Part shown: in pieces, positions 9,434 to 17,384 of the stretch
Layout of the letters: each line of letters opens with the position of its first letter
How positions within the stretch are numbered: the stretch's first letter is position 1
Assembly: GCA_947632615.1 (NCBI GenBank)
Contig: CANRPW010000002.1
Coordinates: 1-64,000 of the forward strand
Reading direction: 5' to 3'
Length of the DNA stretch: 64,000 nucleotides
Origin: an uncultured Clostridia bacterium
Lineage (GTDB): Bacteria; Bacillota; Clostridia; Lachnospirales; CAG-274
Program-made: the position numbers and the translations under genes
The notes under the pieces: model-generated
What the model was told of the DNA's origin: nothing
What the model saw: the letters and a program-made list of their open reading frames with translations, nothing else
Database searches by the model: none

Positions 9434-10552
9434 TTAGCGCTTGAAACTTCTAAGCGGCTTCGTTATCTTCCATGACAATGAATTTTGAATATAGAATAAC
9501 TCTCTGTGAAGCTGATTGTTCTTTTCAATAAGCTCTTCAACTTCTTTGCCAAGCTCTGCGATCTTATCTTCGTTATATTTTATGTTCCTTTCCAGTGAGG
9601 CGATATATTCGTCTTTCTGACGGGAGGCATTTTCAAGCTCCTTCACATATTCGTCTTTTTTTAGAGAGGCATTTTCAAGCTCCTTCACATAAGCTTCCAT
9701 CTGTTTGGCGCTGTCTTCCAATGCTTTGACATATTCATCACTCTGCTCCCGCGCATTCTCAAGTATGCTTATATAGTTTTTAAGACCGGTTATCTCCCGC
9801 TCATAAACAAACTCATTATCGTTTACTACATCGCCTAATTTAATAGCTCTTTTTAAATAACCCCCTGTATAATAACCCCCTGAAATATGGTCGCAGAAGT
9901 TAGCGCGAAGGTCTATAAGAGTCTGCATATCACAGTCAGAGCCCATATGTTCAAACACATTTTTAAAAGGCTCAAATTCTTCAATTTTCGGATCTATATA
10001 ATACATTGAATAAATAGCATGCAATTTCCAAAGATCGTATAGCACAGGGAAGTCAAAGCCCCATTCATAGTCTATAAAATATGCCTTGTCCTTTAAAATT
10101 ATGTTGTTGGCAGTGCAGTCAAATACACAATATTTAAGTGCTCTTTTTCCCATAAGTTCCGGAGCATCTCCAAAAACGGCTTTAAAGCTGTCGCTGTTGT
10201 CAAACTCACAAAATTCACTCTCGTCAACCTTCATTATGTCAAAAAGAAGGTCTATAGTCTTATAAAAGGCTGTTTTATCATTATTGTTTACGGCGTCCAT
10301 AAGCCTTTTTGACAGCATTTCGCCTTCTATAAAGTCAAATATAAGCTCTCCGTCCTTAAGAGTACAGGGGCACATTGTCATATTGGGGAAGGTCACCTTG
10401 CTGTTTTTATACATATTTTCAATATGCCCTTTTGCTTCGGGCACAGCTGCCTTTTTTATGACAAGCTTCTTTCCGTTTTCTTCGCATATGGAGGTAACTG
10501 TCTGATATATTTTTTTATATTGTCTGTTTGCCTTAGTATATATATTTCTCAT
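9434..10552 (-). CDS. Kinase-like (APH/protein-kinase fold) protein with C-terminal repeated coiled coil; WbdD-like kinase/ruler half
   Basis: A 372-residue protein. Residues ~1-230 resemble a small-molecule or lipid-carbohydrate kinase: KLVIKKA near 30 (nucleotide-binding Lys), then a catalytic loop FDCTANNIIL and FIDYEWGFDFP near 145-170. Residues ~250-355 are a coiled coil with four tandem 14-residue units (for example DEYVKELENASRQK). The tail NSLSWKITKPLRSFKR is basic and amphipathic. The start codon overlaps the methyltransferase stop (ATGA), so translation is coupled. A methyltransferase, a kinase, then a coiled coil is the domain order of WbdD, which caps E. coli O9a O-antigen with phosphate and methyl groups and sets its length. 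The assignment as a split WbdD is inferred from architecture and neighbours. Confidence 0.65.
   Translation of the reverse strand: MRNIYTKANRQYKKIYQTVTSICEENGKKLVIKKAAVPEAKGHIENMYKNSKVTFPNMTMCPCTLKDGELIFDFIEGEMLSKRLMDAVNNNDKTAFYKTIDLLFDIMKVDESEFCEFDNSDSFKAVFGDAPELMGKRALKYCVFDCTANNIILKDKAYFIDYEWGFDFPVLYDLWKLHAIYSMYYIDPKIEEFEPFKNVFEHMGSDCDMQTLIDLRANFCDHISGGYYTGGYLKRAIKLGDVVNDNEFVYEREITGLKNYISILENAREQSDEYVKALEDSAKQMEAYVKELENASLKKDEYVKELENASRQKDEYIASLERNIKYNEDKIAELGKEVEELIEKNNQLHRELFYIQNSLSWKITKPLRSFKR
9600..9770 (-). repeat. Tandem 42-bp repeats encoding coiled-coil units
   Basis: Four consecutive 14-residue units in the kinase protein (starting DEYVKALED, EAYVKELEN, DEYVKELEN, DEYIASLER) correspond to 42-bp DNA repeats. 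The central two share a long stretch of near-identical bases (GAGGCATTTTCAAGCTCCTT on the plus strand occurs twice). Such repeats can change number by slippage and would lengthen or shorten the coiled coil in steps of two heptads. Confidence 0.75.
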
Positions 10553-11460
10553 TTTATTGCCTCCACCAAAAATGAATTAGAAAGCATTTTAAGCTCCTCG
10601 CTTTTAGCCAGGCTTTTATATACCTTGCTCTCGTCAAAGCAAACCAGCCTGTAGTTGTCATAGTTGACAAGGGTAGGTATATAGCTCATATCTTCGGGAA
10701 AATAATCGTCGCTGTATATCTCAACAGGCAGCTTATAATCGGGGAATGGATAATAAAAATATGTTGACTTAAAGCCGTTTTTAAGTATAAGCTTTTCAAG
10801 CTGTGATTTGCTGAAGGTCTTTACCATATCGGTGTTTTCATATCCTTCTATGCCTGCAAAGGGTCTTCCCAGATGGTCTTCACAGCAGCCTGCAAAATAT
10901 TTAAGCCCCAGCTTGTTTTCTATAGCCACATATAGCTTTCCACCGGGCTTAAGGCAGTCTGATATCTTTTTTAAAAACAGATCGAAGGGCTTATCGCCTT
11001 TTATATAATAGCAGGCATATTCCAATACGCCTATGAGTGTTACCACATCATATTTTTTATTTATTTCTATATCCTGAAAGTTGCCTACAAAAATTTCTAT
11101 ATTGTCAAAATTTTTGTTTCTGTAGGCGTTGGCAAGGCTTCTTCTCTTGCTAAGCTCTATGCAGTCTACCTTTTTACATCTTCTTGCAATAGCTCCCGTT
11201 AAAGCGCCCATGCCTGAGCCTACCTCAAGTACGTTGTCATTTTTATTTATATCAAGAGGTTCTATTATATTTTCTCTCTGCTTTGACAGCTGATATAATA
11301 TAGGCCAGCGGTCGTCATTTGAAAGAACTTCGCTGTAGTCATCGGTGGTCTTTACCGTTTCAAGTATTTTATCCTCCACCTCATCGCCTTCATTATACAT
11401 TTTTCCGTCATCCTTATAATAGTCATAATTAAGGATCACGTTTCCCACTTTTTCTGTCAA
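10549..11460 (-). CDS. Class I SAM-dependent methyltransferase (WbdD-like methyltransferase half)
   Basis: The SAM-binding motif VLEVGSGMGALTGAIARR lies near residue 78, followed by DCIELSKRR and the motif IV region KYDVVTLIGVLEYA; PGGKLYVAIEN is the post-IV block. I choose a TTG start at 11460 because AGAGGTGA precedes it by 5 bases. It starts 14 bases after the epimerase stop and gives 303 residues. An ATG at 11520 would overlap that gene by 46 bases and lacks a good ribosome site. The stop overlaps the kinase start by 4 bases. In WbdD the methyltransferase caps the sugar phosphate made by the kinase; here the two would be separate but co-translated chains. Confidence 0.78.
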   Translation of the reverse strand: MTEKVGNVILNYDYYKDDGKMYNEGDEVEDKILETVKTTDDYSEVLSNDDRWPILYQLSKQRENIIEPLDINKNDNVLEVGSGMGALTGAIARRCKKVDCIELSKRRSLANAYRNKNFDNIEIFVGNFQDIEINKKYDVVTLIGVLEYACYYIKGDKPFDLFLKKISDCLKPGGKLYVAIENKLGLKYFAGCCEDHLGRPFAGIEGYENTDMVKTFSKSQLEKLILKNGFKSTYFYYPFPDYKLPVEIYSDDYFPEDMSYIPTLVNYDNYRLVCFDESKVYKSLAKSEELKMLSNSFLVEAIK

Positions 11461-11474
11461 GGTGATCACCTCTT

Positions 11475-12317
11475 TTATTGCATTTTCATTATTTTCTCGA
11501 TTTTTTCGCTGTTTCCCCAAACTCCCGGAGAGTCATACGCTCTGTCGGGGAAAGCACCGTATTCCAGCTTTATGTCGAAGCCATGCTCCTTTATAAAGCC
11601 CTCTACCTTCTCTGCAAGGCTCATAGGCTTGCCTGTACAGCAGTTTATAATTCCGTCAATTTCTGTCTGCATTACGGAGGCTGCTATTTGCTCTGCCAGC
11701 TCGTCCACCTGTATAAAGTCATATTTGTTTTTACCCGTTGTAAATGGAAAGGTCTTTTTGCCTTCCTCCGCCGCAAATGTGAGCTTTGCAAATATAGAGT
11801 TGTTTTTCTTGTCATCTCCGTAAATGTAGTAGGCTCTAAGCCACTGCAAAACAACATCCTTATCCTTAAGCATTAAAAATGTGCTTCTCCTCAGGGCATC
11901 CTTTGCTATGCCGTACATACTGATAGGGTTGCAGGGAGTATTTTCATCTATTGCGCCCTCAAAATATCCAACCTCGTGCATAGTGCCCATAACTGCCAGC
12001 TGCTTAAGTCCGCCCTCTGTCATATTTTTTATAAATTCATAGTGCTTAGACAAAAGCCCCATATGAGCATCTGAGTTGTGCACAAACCCGTCCTTCCATG
12101 CCATATGTATGCAGGCATCGGGAGAACCTAACTCGGCAAATATATCCTCACTTCCCGAAAATATATCAGCCTTTATTCTTTTTGCCCTTGGGTCTATCTC
12201 GTCAATATTAAAATCTGTAGCTATGACCTCTGCGCCGCGCTCAAGCAGTGCCTTTACAACGTGTCTGCCTATATATCCGCCTGCGCCTGTGACCAAAACC
12301 TTCTTTTTATCTCCCAT
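11475..12317 (-). CDS. NAD-dependent sugar epimerase/dehydratase
   Basis: A 280-residue extended short-chain dehydrogenase. VTGAGGYIGRHVVKALL at residues 8-24 is the NAD-binding glycine motif, DFNID at 36 the NAD ribose-binding acidic residue, and MYGIAKDALRR near 134 carries the YxxxK catalytic pair. It probably makes a nucleotide-sugar precursor for the polymer exported by the adjacent ABC transporter. The exact sugar cannot be told from sequence. Confidence 0.8.
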   Translation of the reverse strand: MGDKKKVLVTGAGGYIGRHVVKALLERGAEVIATDFNIDEIDPRAKRIKADIFSGSEDIFAELGSPDACIHMAWKDGFVHNSDAHMGLLSKHYEFIKNMTEGGLKQLAVMGTMHEVGYFEGAIDENTPCNPISMYGIAKDALRRSTFLMLKDKDVVLQWLRAYYIYGDDKKNNSIFAKLTFAAEEGKKTFPFTTGKNKYDFIQVDELAEQIAASVMQTEIDGIINCCTGKPMSLAEKVEGFIKEHGFDIKLEYGAFPDRAYDSPGVWGNSEKIEKIMKMQ

Positions 12318-12329
12318 TTTATTTTCCTC

Positions 12330-13052
12330 CTAATTTTCTGCCAAATACATTTCACAAACCTCTTTTGAGTCGCCTATGTGCCTTACCTTGCCTTTTTCAA
12401 GCCACATAACTCTTGAACACATCTCTTCAAGAGAGTCTATATCATGAGAAACATACACAACAGTCGTGCCCCCTGCCATAAGTTCCTCCATTCTTTTGGT
12501 GCTCTTTTTTTGGAAGGCTATGTCCCCCACCGACAATATCTCGTCTACAATAAGCACATCGGGTATAACTATTGTAGATACAGCAAAGGCAAGCCTTGCC
12601 ACCATACCTGAAGAAAAATATTTAACAGGCACATCTTTAAAGTCCCAGAGCTGAGAAAAGTCAAATATTTCCGCAACCTTTTCGGTAATAAAGGCTTTAT
12701 TATAGCCAAGCACCGCGCCGCTTAAATATATATTTTCCGTTGCGGAAAGCTCAAAGTCAAAGCCTGTGCCAAGCTCTATCATAGGTGCTATAGAGCCTTG
12801 CACGGCTACACTGCCGCTTGTAGGCTTCATTATGCCTGCGATTATTTTAAGCAGAGTAGACTTGCCTGCGCCGTTGCTTCCCACTATGCCGAATATCTCG
12901 CCTTTGTCCACATGAAAGCTCACGCCGTCAAGTGCCCTAAATTTTTTCTTGTCCCGGGCGCTGTCGTTTCTTGCCAAAAGAAATTCCTTTAAGGTTCTTA
13001 CTTTTCCTCTTTCCAGGTTGTATTCCATAACAACATTATTAACATCTAACAT
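12330..13052 (-). CDS. Polysaccharide ABC exporter, ATPase (Wzt/TagH/RfbB-type)
   Basis: The ATPase has Walker A GIVGSNGAGKST, signature KYFSSGMVARLAFAV, Walker B DVLIVDEILSVGD and the switch histidine in VYVSHDIDS. These fit the CPR/Wzt subfamily that pairs with Wzm-type permeases. I choose the ATG at 13052 (240 residues, MLDVNNVV); a TTG at 13076 overlaps the permease stop and would add eight residues. The protein ends just after the nucleotide-binding domain, so it lacks the extra C-terminal carbohydrate-binding domain that Wzt of E. coli O9a uses to recognise capped chains. Confidence 0.88.
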   Translation of the reverse strand: MLDVNNVVMEYNLERGKVRTLKEFLLARNDSARDKKKFRALDGVSFHVDKGEIFGIVGSNGAGKSTLLKIIAGIMKPTSGSVAVQGSIAPMIELGTGFDFELSATENIYLSGAVLGYNKAFITEKVAEIFDFSQLWDFKDVPVKYFSSGMVARLAFAVSTIVIPDVLIVDEILSVGDIAFQKKSTKRMEELMAGGTTVVYVSHDIDSLEEMCSRVMWLEKGKVRHIGDSKEVCEMYLAEN

Positions 13053-13072
13053 AGACCTACATCTCCATACGA

Positions 13073-13852
13073 TCAAGTGTAATATATAAAATTCCTCTGT
13101 GACTTAACAAATATAAAACCGCCAACCGCAAAAAACAATATACCCATCAGAGCACACATACCAAAGCTTGCAGCGCTCGGCACTGTATGATTAAGGGCGA
13201 TCTGTCTTAGAAAATCTATAAATATATACATAGGGTTGAGCTTGTATATAGTCAAAAACTGCTCCGGCACTAAGTCTATGGGGTATAAAATAGGTGTGGC
13301 ATACATCCATATTGTAAGGAGTACCCCGTAAAGATGCTGCGTGTCCCTGAAGAATACCTGAAGAGCTGCCAATATAAAGCTGACTCCCATAGAAAACAAT
13401 ATAAGAAATATCATCATATATATTATAAATATATATCCCCACCAGGGCGAAACATCCATAAAGCAGCCAAGCACTATAAACACAAAAATCGAAATAACAA
13501 GATTTATAGTGGATGAAAGCACCTTTGATATGGGAAGTATCAGCTTAGGGAAATACACCTTTGTAATAAGTGAAAAGTTAAACACTACAGAGGTAAGTCC
13601 CTGATTTGAAGCTTCGTTGAAAAAGTTAAAAAGCACCAGACCCGAAAGGAGATACATTTTATAGTTGTCTACAGCGCTGAACACCTGACTGAACACTATG
13701 CTTAAAACTATCATATTGAGCAGAGGATTGAGCACGCTCCAGAGTATGCCCAGCATACTGCCTCTATATCTTAACTTAAAATCTCGCCTCACCAGCTGAG
13801 AAAGCAGGAACGAAAACCTGCGCAGAGAAAATATCCGACTAAGTAGCTCCAC
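13073..13852 (-). CDS. Polysaccharide ABC exporter, permease (Wzm/TagG-type)
   Basis: A 259-residue ABC-2 permease with six predicted membrane segments. The N-terminal LVRRDFKLRYRGSMLGILWS is the typical Wzm/TagG cytoplasmic helix and loop. The start is GTG at 13852 with AAGGAG about 12 bases upstream. With the following ATPase it would export the lipid-linked polymer built in the cytoplasm. This implies ABC-dependent synthesis, in which chain length must be set before export. Confidence 0.88.
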   Translation of the reverse strand: MELLSRIFSLRRFSFLLSQLVRRDFKLRYRGSMLGILWSVLNPLLNMIVLSIVFSQVFSAVDNYKMYLLSGLVLFNFFNEASNQGLTSVVFNFSLITKVYFPKLILPISKVLSSTINLVISIFVFIVLGCFMDVSPWWGYIFIIYMMIFLILFSMGVSFILAALQVFFRDTQHLYGVLLTIWMYATPILYPIDLVPEQFLTIYKLNPMYIFIDFLRQIALNHTVPSAASFGMCALMGILFFAVGGFIFVKSQRNFIYYT

Positions 13853-13884
13853 CTGAAATTCACACTCCTTAACAATGCCCCGTT

Positions 13885-14724
13885 TTACTTACAAGGCATT
13901 TCATCTATATAGCTTTTTAAGCCCTCTTGCCACGAGGGCAAGGGTGAAAATCCGTCATTTATATATTTGCTTCTGTCTAATCTTGAATTTGCGGGTCTTA
14001 TTGCCTTTGCCCCATATTCTTTACTTGTTATATGTCTGACTGTGCAGTCAAGCCCGCGAAGCCTTATTGCCTCCTCCGCAAGCTCTGCCCAGGTACATTC
14101 GCCGCTGTTTGTTATGTTATAAATTCCCGATTTTCCTGCTTTTATAAGCCGATCTATACCCTTTACAAGGTCCTTGGTGTATGTGGGGCTTCCTACCTGA
14201 TCCCCCACAACGGATATTTCCTTATTTCCCCTTGCCCGCTTAAGTATAGTGCTTACAAAGTTTTTTCCGCCTCTGCCAAAAAGCCAGGACGTGCGTATTA
14301 TAAGATAGTCACTTGCCTCGCTTATTACGGCATCTTCCCCTTCAGCCTTTGAGAGTCCGTATACCGACAGAGGCGCTCTTAAATCATCCTCTGTGTAAAA
14401 CCCCTTCTTTTTGCCGTCAAACACATAGTCGCTGCTTAAATAAACTATCTTTGCTCCGCAGCTTAAGCAGGCTTTTACTATATTTCTCGTACCCAGAACA
14501 TTTGTTTTAAAGCAAAGCTCACGCTCTGTTTCCGCCATATCCACCTTGCTGTATGCTCCGCAGTGTATAACGCAGTCGGGCTTTAGCTTTTCAAAAAAAG
14601 CAAGGGTATCCTTTTCTATTGTAAAGTCAAGCTCCGCCCTTGTTATTTTAGCTGCCGAAGCCTTGCCGTAATATCTGATAAATTCACTGCCTAACAAACC
14701 GTTAGCACCTGTAACAGCAATCAT
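13885..14724 (-). CDS. rfbD: dTDP-4-dehydrorhamnose reductase
   Basis: A 279-residue reductase (RmlD) that makes dTDP-L-rhamnose from dTDP-4-keto-L-rhamnose with NADPH. AVTGANGLLGSEF at residue 3 is the glycine-rich motif, YLSSDYVFDGKKKGFYTEDD near 97 is the classic RmlD block and YGLSKAEGED near 128 holds the YxxxK catalytic pair. SWLFGRGGKNFV follows. rfbB lies directly upstream. The remaining rhamnose genes rfbA and rfbC are not in the window. Confidence 0.92.
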   Translation of the reverse strand: MIAVTGANGLLGSEFIRYYGKASAAKITRAELDFTIEKDTLAFFEKLKPDCVIHCGAYSKVDMAETERELCFKTNVLGTRNIVKACLSCGAKIVYLSSDYVFDGKKKGFYTEDDLRAPLSVYGLSKAEGEDAVISEASDYLIIRTSWLFGRGGKNFVSTILKRARGNKEISVVGDQVGSPTYTKDLVKGIDRLIKAGKSGIYNITNSGECTWAELAEEAIRLRGLDCTVRHITSKEYGAKAIRPANSRLDRSKYINDGFSPLPSWQEGLKSYIDEMPCK

Positions 14725-14763
14725 AAACCATTCTCCTAATAATAAGACTTAAAAATCCCGTTT

Positions 14764-15783
14764 TTATCTGTTAGAATACATTTTTTCGTAGTAATTCTGA
14801 TATTCTCCGCTTATAATATTTTCCCACCATTTTTTATTGTCAAGATACCACTTTACAGTCTTCTTGATACCCTCGTCAAAAAGAGTCTTGGGCTGCCAGC
14901 CAAGCTCGTTGTGTATTTTGGTGGGGTCTATGGCATAACGCATATCATGTCCCGGTCTGTCAGTGACATACTTAATAAGGTCTTCGCTTTTGCCAAGCTC
15001 CTTAAGCACTGTCTTTACCACCTGAAGGTTAGTTCTTTCGTTATGTCCGCCAATGTTATATACTTCTCCTACTCTGCCCTTGTGTATAATAAGGTCTATG
15101 GCAATGCAGTGATCCTCCACATAAAGCCAGTCTCTCACATTCTCTCCTTTTCCGTATACGGGAAGCTCTTTGTCATTGAGCGCATTAGCTATCATAAGAG
15201 GTATGAGCTTTTCAGGGAAGTGATAAGGTCCGTAATTGTTGGAACATCTTGAAATAGTCACAGGCACTTTAAAGGTTCTGTAATATGCCTGCACCAAAAG
15301 ATCAGCCGATGCCTTTGATGCGGAGTAAGGGCTTGATGTGTGCAGAGGTGTTTCCTCGGTGAAAAACAGATCGGGTCTGTCAAGAGGAAGATCGCCATAC
15401 ACCTCATCTGTAGACACCTGATGATATCTCTTTATGCCATACTTCCTACAGGCATCAAGCAGCACGCTTGTGCCTATAATATTCGTCTTTAAAAATATAT
15501 CAGGATTTTCAATAGAGCGGTCTACATGGCTCTCTGCCGCAAAATTAACAACCATATCGGGCTTTTCCTCTTCAAACAGCTTATATACAAGCTCTCTGTC
15601 GGCAATATCGCCCTTTACAAATTTAAAGCCGGGTCTGCCCATAACAGGCTCAAGCGTTTCCATGTTTCCTGCATAAGTAAGAGCATCAAGGCATATTATT
15701 TTATAGTCGGGATATTTGTTTGTCATATAATGCACAAAATTTCCGCCTATAAAGCCTGCGCCGCCTGTAACTATAATATTCAT
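14764..15783 (-). CDS. rfbB: dTDP-glucose 4,6-dehydratase
   Basis: A 339-residue RmlB, first gene of the polysaccharide operon. VTGGAGFIGGNFVHYM is the NAD motif, VNFAAESHVDRSIENP and QVSTDEVYGDLPLD are RmlB hallmarks, and YSASKASADLLVQAY carries the YxxxK pair. It converts dTDP-glucose to dTDP-4-keto-6-deoxyglucose for rhamnose. The plus-strand region upstream (15784-15970) should hold the operon promoter, but no clear -35/-10 pair is visible to me. Confidence 0.94.
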   Translation of the reverse strand: MNIIVTGGAGFIGGNFVHYMTNKYPDYKIICLDALTYAGNMETLEPVMGRPGFKFVKGDIADRELVYKLFEEEKPDMVVNFAAESHVDRSIENPDIFLKTNIIGTSVLLDACRKYGIKRYHQVSTDEVYGDLPLDRPDLFFTEETPLHTSSPYSASKASADLLVQAYYRTFKVPVTISRCSNNYGPYHFPEKLIPLMIANALNDKELPVYGKGENVRDWLYVEDHCIAIDLIIHKGRVGEVYNIGGHNERTNLQVVKTVLKELGKSEDLIKYVTDRPGHDMRYAIDPTKIHNELGWQPKTLFDEGIKKTVKWYLDNKKWWENIISGEYQNYYEKMYSNR

Positions 15784-15964
15784 TATTTCACCTCATATAT
15801 AAAGTATTCTGTTGATTTGCTTATGTTTTATTTAAAGCCCAAAAAAGGGTAAATATATACTTACACATACTACTTTAAGTATATCCCAAATAAGCCCAAA
15901 AATCAAGCATTATTTTAGCCCTCCAAGCCCTTTACCCAGCAGCATATACAAAGTGTAAATATAT

Positions 15965-15996
15965 AAAAAAGTTCCGACCAAGATAGTGATCGGAAC
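15965..15996 (-). terminator. Intrinsic terminator after icd
   Basis: On the minus strand GTTCCGATC pairs with GGTCGGAAC (one G-T pair) and is followed by six T. It starts 8 bases after the icd stop and separates icd from the polysaccharide operon. Confidence 0.85.
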
Positions 15997-16003
15997 AAAA
16001 TTA

Positions 16004-17215
16004 TTATGCCAATTTTGCGTCAAGTCTTTCGGCTATTGCCTCTAAAAATTCCTTGCTGTTGACTTTCTTTTTATTTTCAAGCTTTGACAGTATGTAAAGA
16101 TCCCCTGTCATAATACCGCTTTCAATGGTTTCTATAGTTGCACTCTCAAGTGCATCTGCATATTTTACAAGCTCACTGAGTCCGTCAAGCTCTCCTCTCT
16201 TTCTGAAAGCTCCGCTCCATGCAAATATAGTAGCCACAGAGTTTGTAGATGTTTCCTCGCCCTTAAGATGTTTATAATAATGTCTTTGTACAGTGCCGTG
16301 AGCCGCCTCATATTCATAATTGCCGTCGGGAGAAACAAGCACCGAGGTCATCATAGCAAGCGAGCCAAAGGCAGTTGATACCATATCGGACATTACATCG
16401 CCGTCATAGTTTTTACAAGCCCATATATAGCCGCCGTTTGAGCGTATTACTCTTGCCACGGCATCGTCTATAAGTGTATAGAAATATTCAATGCCTGCCT
16501 TTTCAAATTTGTCTTTATATTCGTTTTCAAATATTTCGGCAAAAATGTCTTTAAATCGATGGTCGTACTTCTTTGAAATAGTGTCCTTCGTTGCAAACCA
16601 AAGGTCCTGCTTCATATCAAGGGCATAGTTAAAACAGCTTCTTGCAAAGCCCTCTATGCTTTTGTCTATATTGTGAAGTCCCTGTATAACGCCGTCGCCT
16701 TTAAATTCCATAATGGTTTCTCTGGTTTCGTTTCCGTCTTTGTCGGTATATACAAGCTCTGCCTTTCCGCCGCCCTTTACCTGCATTTCTACGTTTTTAT
16801 ATACATCTCCGTAGGCGTGCCTTGCTATTGTAATGGGCGCCGTCCATGTGGGTATGTAGGGCGTAATGCCCTTTACAAGAATAGGTGTTCTGAAAACCGT
16901 TCCGTCAAGTATGGCTCTTATAGTGCCGTTGGGCGACTTCCACATTTCCTTAAGGTTGTACTCTGTCATTCTTGCGGCATTGGGAGTTATTGTGGCGCAC
17001 TTAACTGCCACCCCGTATTTCTTTGCTGCCTCTGCGCTCTCTACGGTTACCTTGTCGTCTGTTTCGTTTCTGTGTTCAAGCCCCAGATCATAATATTCCG
17101 TCTTTAAATCAACATAGGGTTTTATAAGTATATCCTTTATCCACTTCCAAAGGATTCTCGTCATTTCATCTCCGTCCATTTCAACAATAGGCGTTGTCAT
17201 TGCGATTTTTTTCAT
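16004..17215 (-). CDS. icd: NADP-dependent isocitrate dehydrogenase (eukaryote-like homodimeric type)
   Basis: A 403-residue enzyme oxidising isocitrate to 2-oxoglutarate. The N-terminus [17 protein letters not shown], the substrate-binding run [33 protein letters not shown] and the NADP site [13 protein letters not shown] identify the subfamily shared by eukaryotic cytosolic and many clostridial or Bacteroidetes enzymes, distinct from E. coli Icd. AGGAGG precedes the ATG by 8 bases. It is transcribed alone, from a strong promoter at 17277-17305. It most likely supplies 2-oxoglutarate for glutamate synthesis. Confidence 0.95.
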   Translation of the reverse strand: MKKIAMTTPIVEMDGDEMTRILWKWIKDILIKPYVDLKTEYYDLGLEHRNETDDKVTVESAEAAKKYGVAVKCATITPNAARMTEYNLKEMWKSPNGTIRAILDGTVFRTPILVKGITPYIPTWTAPITIARHAYGDVYKNVEMQVKGGGKAELVYTDKDGNETRETIMEFKGDGVIQGLHNIDKSIEGFARSCFNYALDMKQDLWFATKDTISKKYDHRFKDIFAEIFENEYKDKFEKAGIEYFYTLIDDAVARVIRSNGGYIWACKNYDGDVMSDMVSTAFGSLAMMTSVLVSPDGNYEYEAAHGTVQRHYYKHLKGEETSTNSVATIFAWSGAFRKRGELDGLSELVKYADALESATIETIESGIMTGDLYILSKLENKKKVNSKEFLEAIAERLDAKLA

Positions 17216-17229
17216 AGCTTTATCCTCCT

Positions 17230-17259
17230 AAAAAAATAAGGCTTCCCTAAGGATGCCTT
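17230..17259 (-). promoter_or_regulatory. Terminator-like hairpin in the icd leader
   Basis: The minus strand carries AAGGCATCC-TTAG-GGAAGCCTT (17238-17259) followed by ATTTTTTTA, directly before the AGGAGG of icd. It has the form of an intrinsic terminator but lies inside the leader, downstream of the promoter. It could attenuate icd or protect the mRNA 5' end. Confidence 0.6.
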
Positions 17260-17276
17260 CTTCAGCAACTTAAAAC

Positions 17277-17305
17277 ATTATATAATCTTTGCCTGTTTAT
17301 GTCAA
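17277..17305 (-). promoter_or_regulatory. Sigma-A promoter of icd
   Basis: Minus-strand TTGACA (17300-17305), 17-base spacer, TATAAT (17277-17282): a perfect consensus match about 60 bases before the icd start. Confidence 0.85.
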
Positions 17306-17339
17306 GATGTTTTATAAGAGCCAATATGCCCAAAACATT

Positions 17340-17378
17340 AAAAAAGCCGTTTCACGACCCTTAAGGTAATGAAACGGC
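17340..17378 (-). terminator. Intrinsic terminator after the LysR gene
   Basis: Minus-strand GCCGTTTCA (17370-17378) pairs with TGAAACGGC (17346-17354), followed by six T. It starts 6 bases after the stop codon. Confidence 0.85.
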
Positions 17379-17384
17379 AAAAAA

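Noticed and set aside
11461-11520. ATG start at 11520 for the methyltransferase
   Set aside because: It overlaps the epimerase by 46 bases and has no clear ribosome site, whereas TTG at 11460 follows AGAGGTGA.
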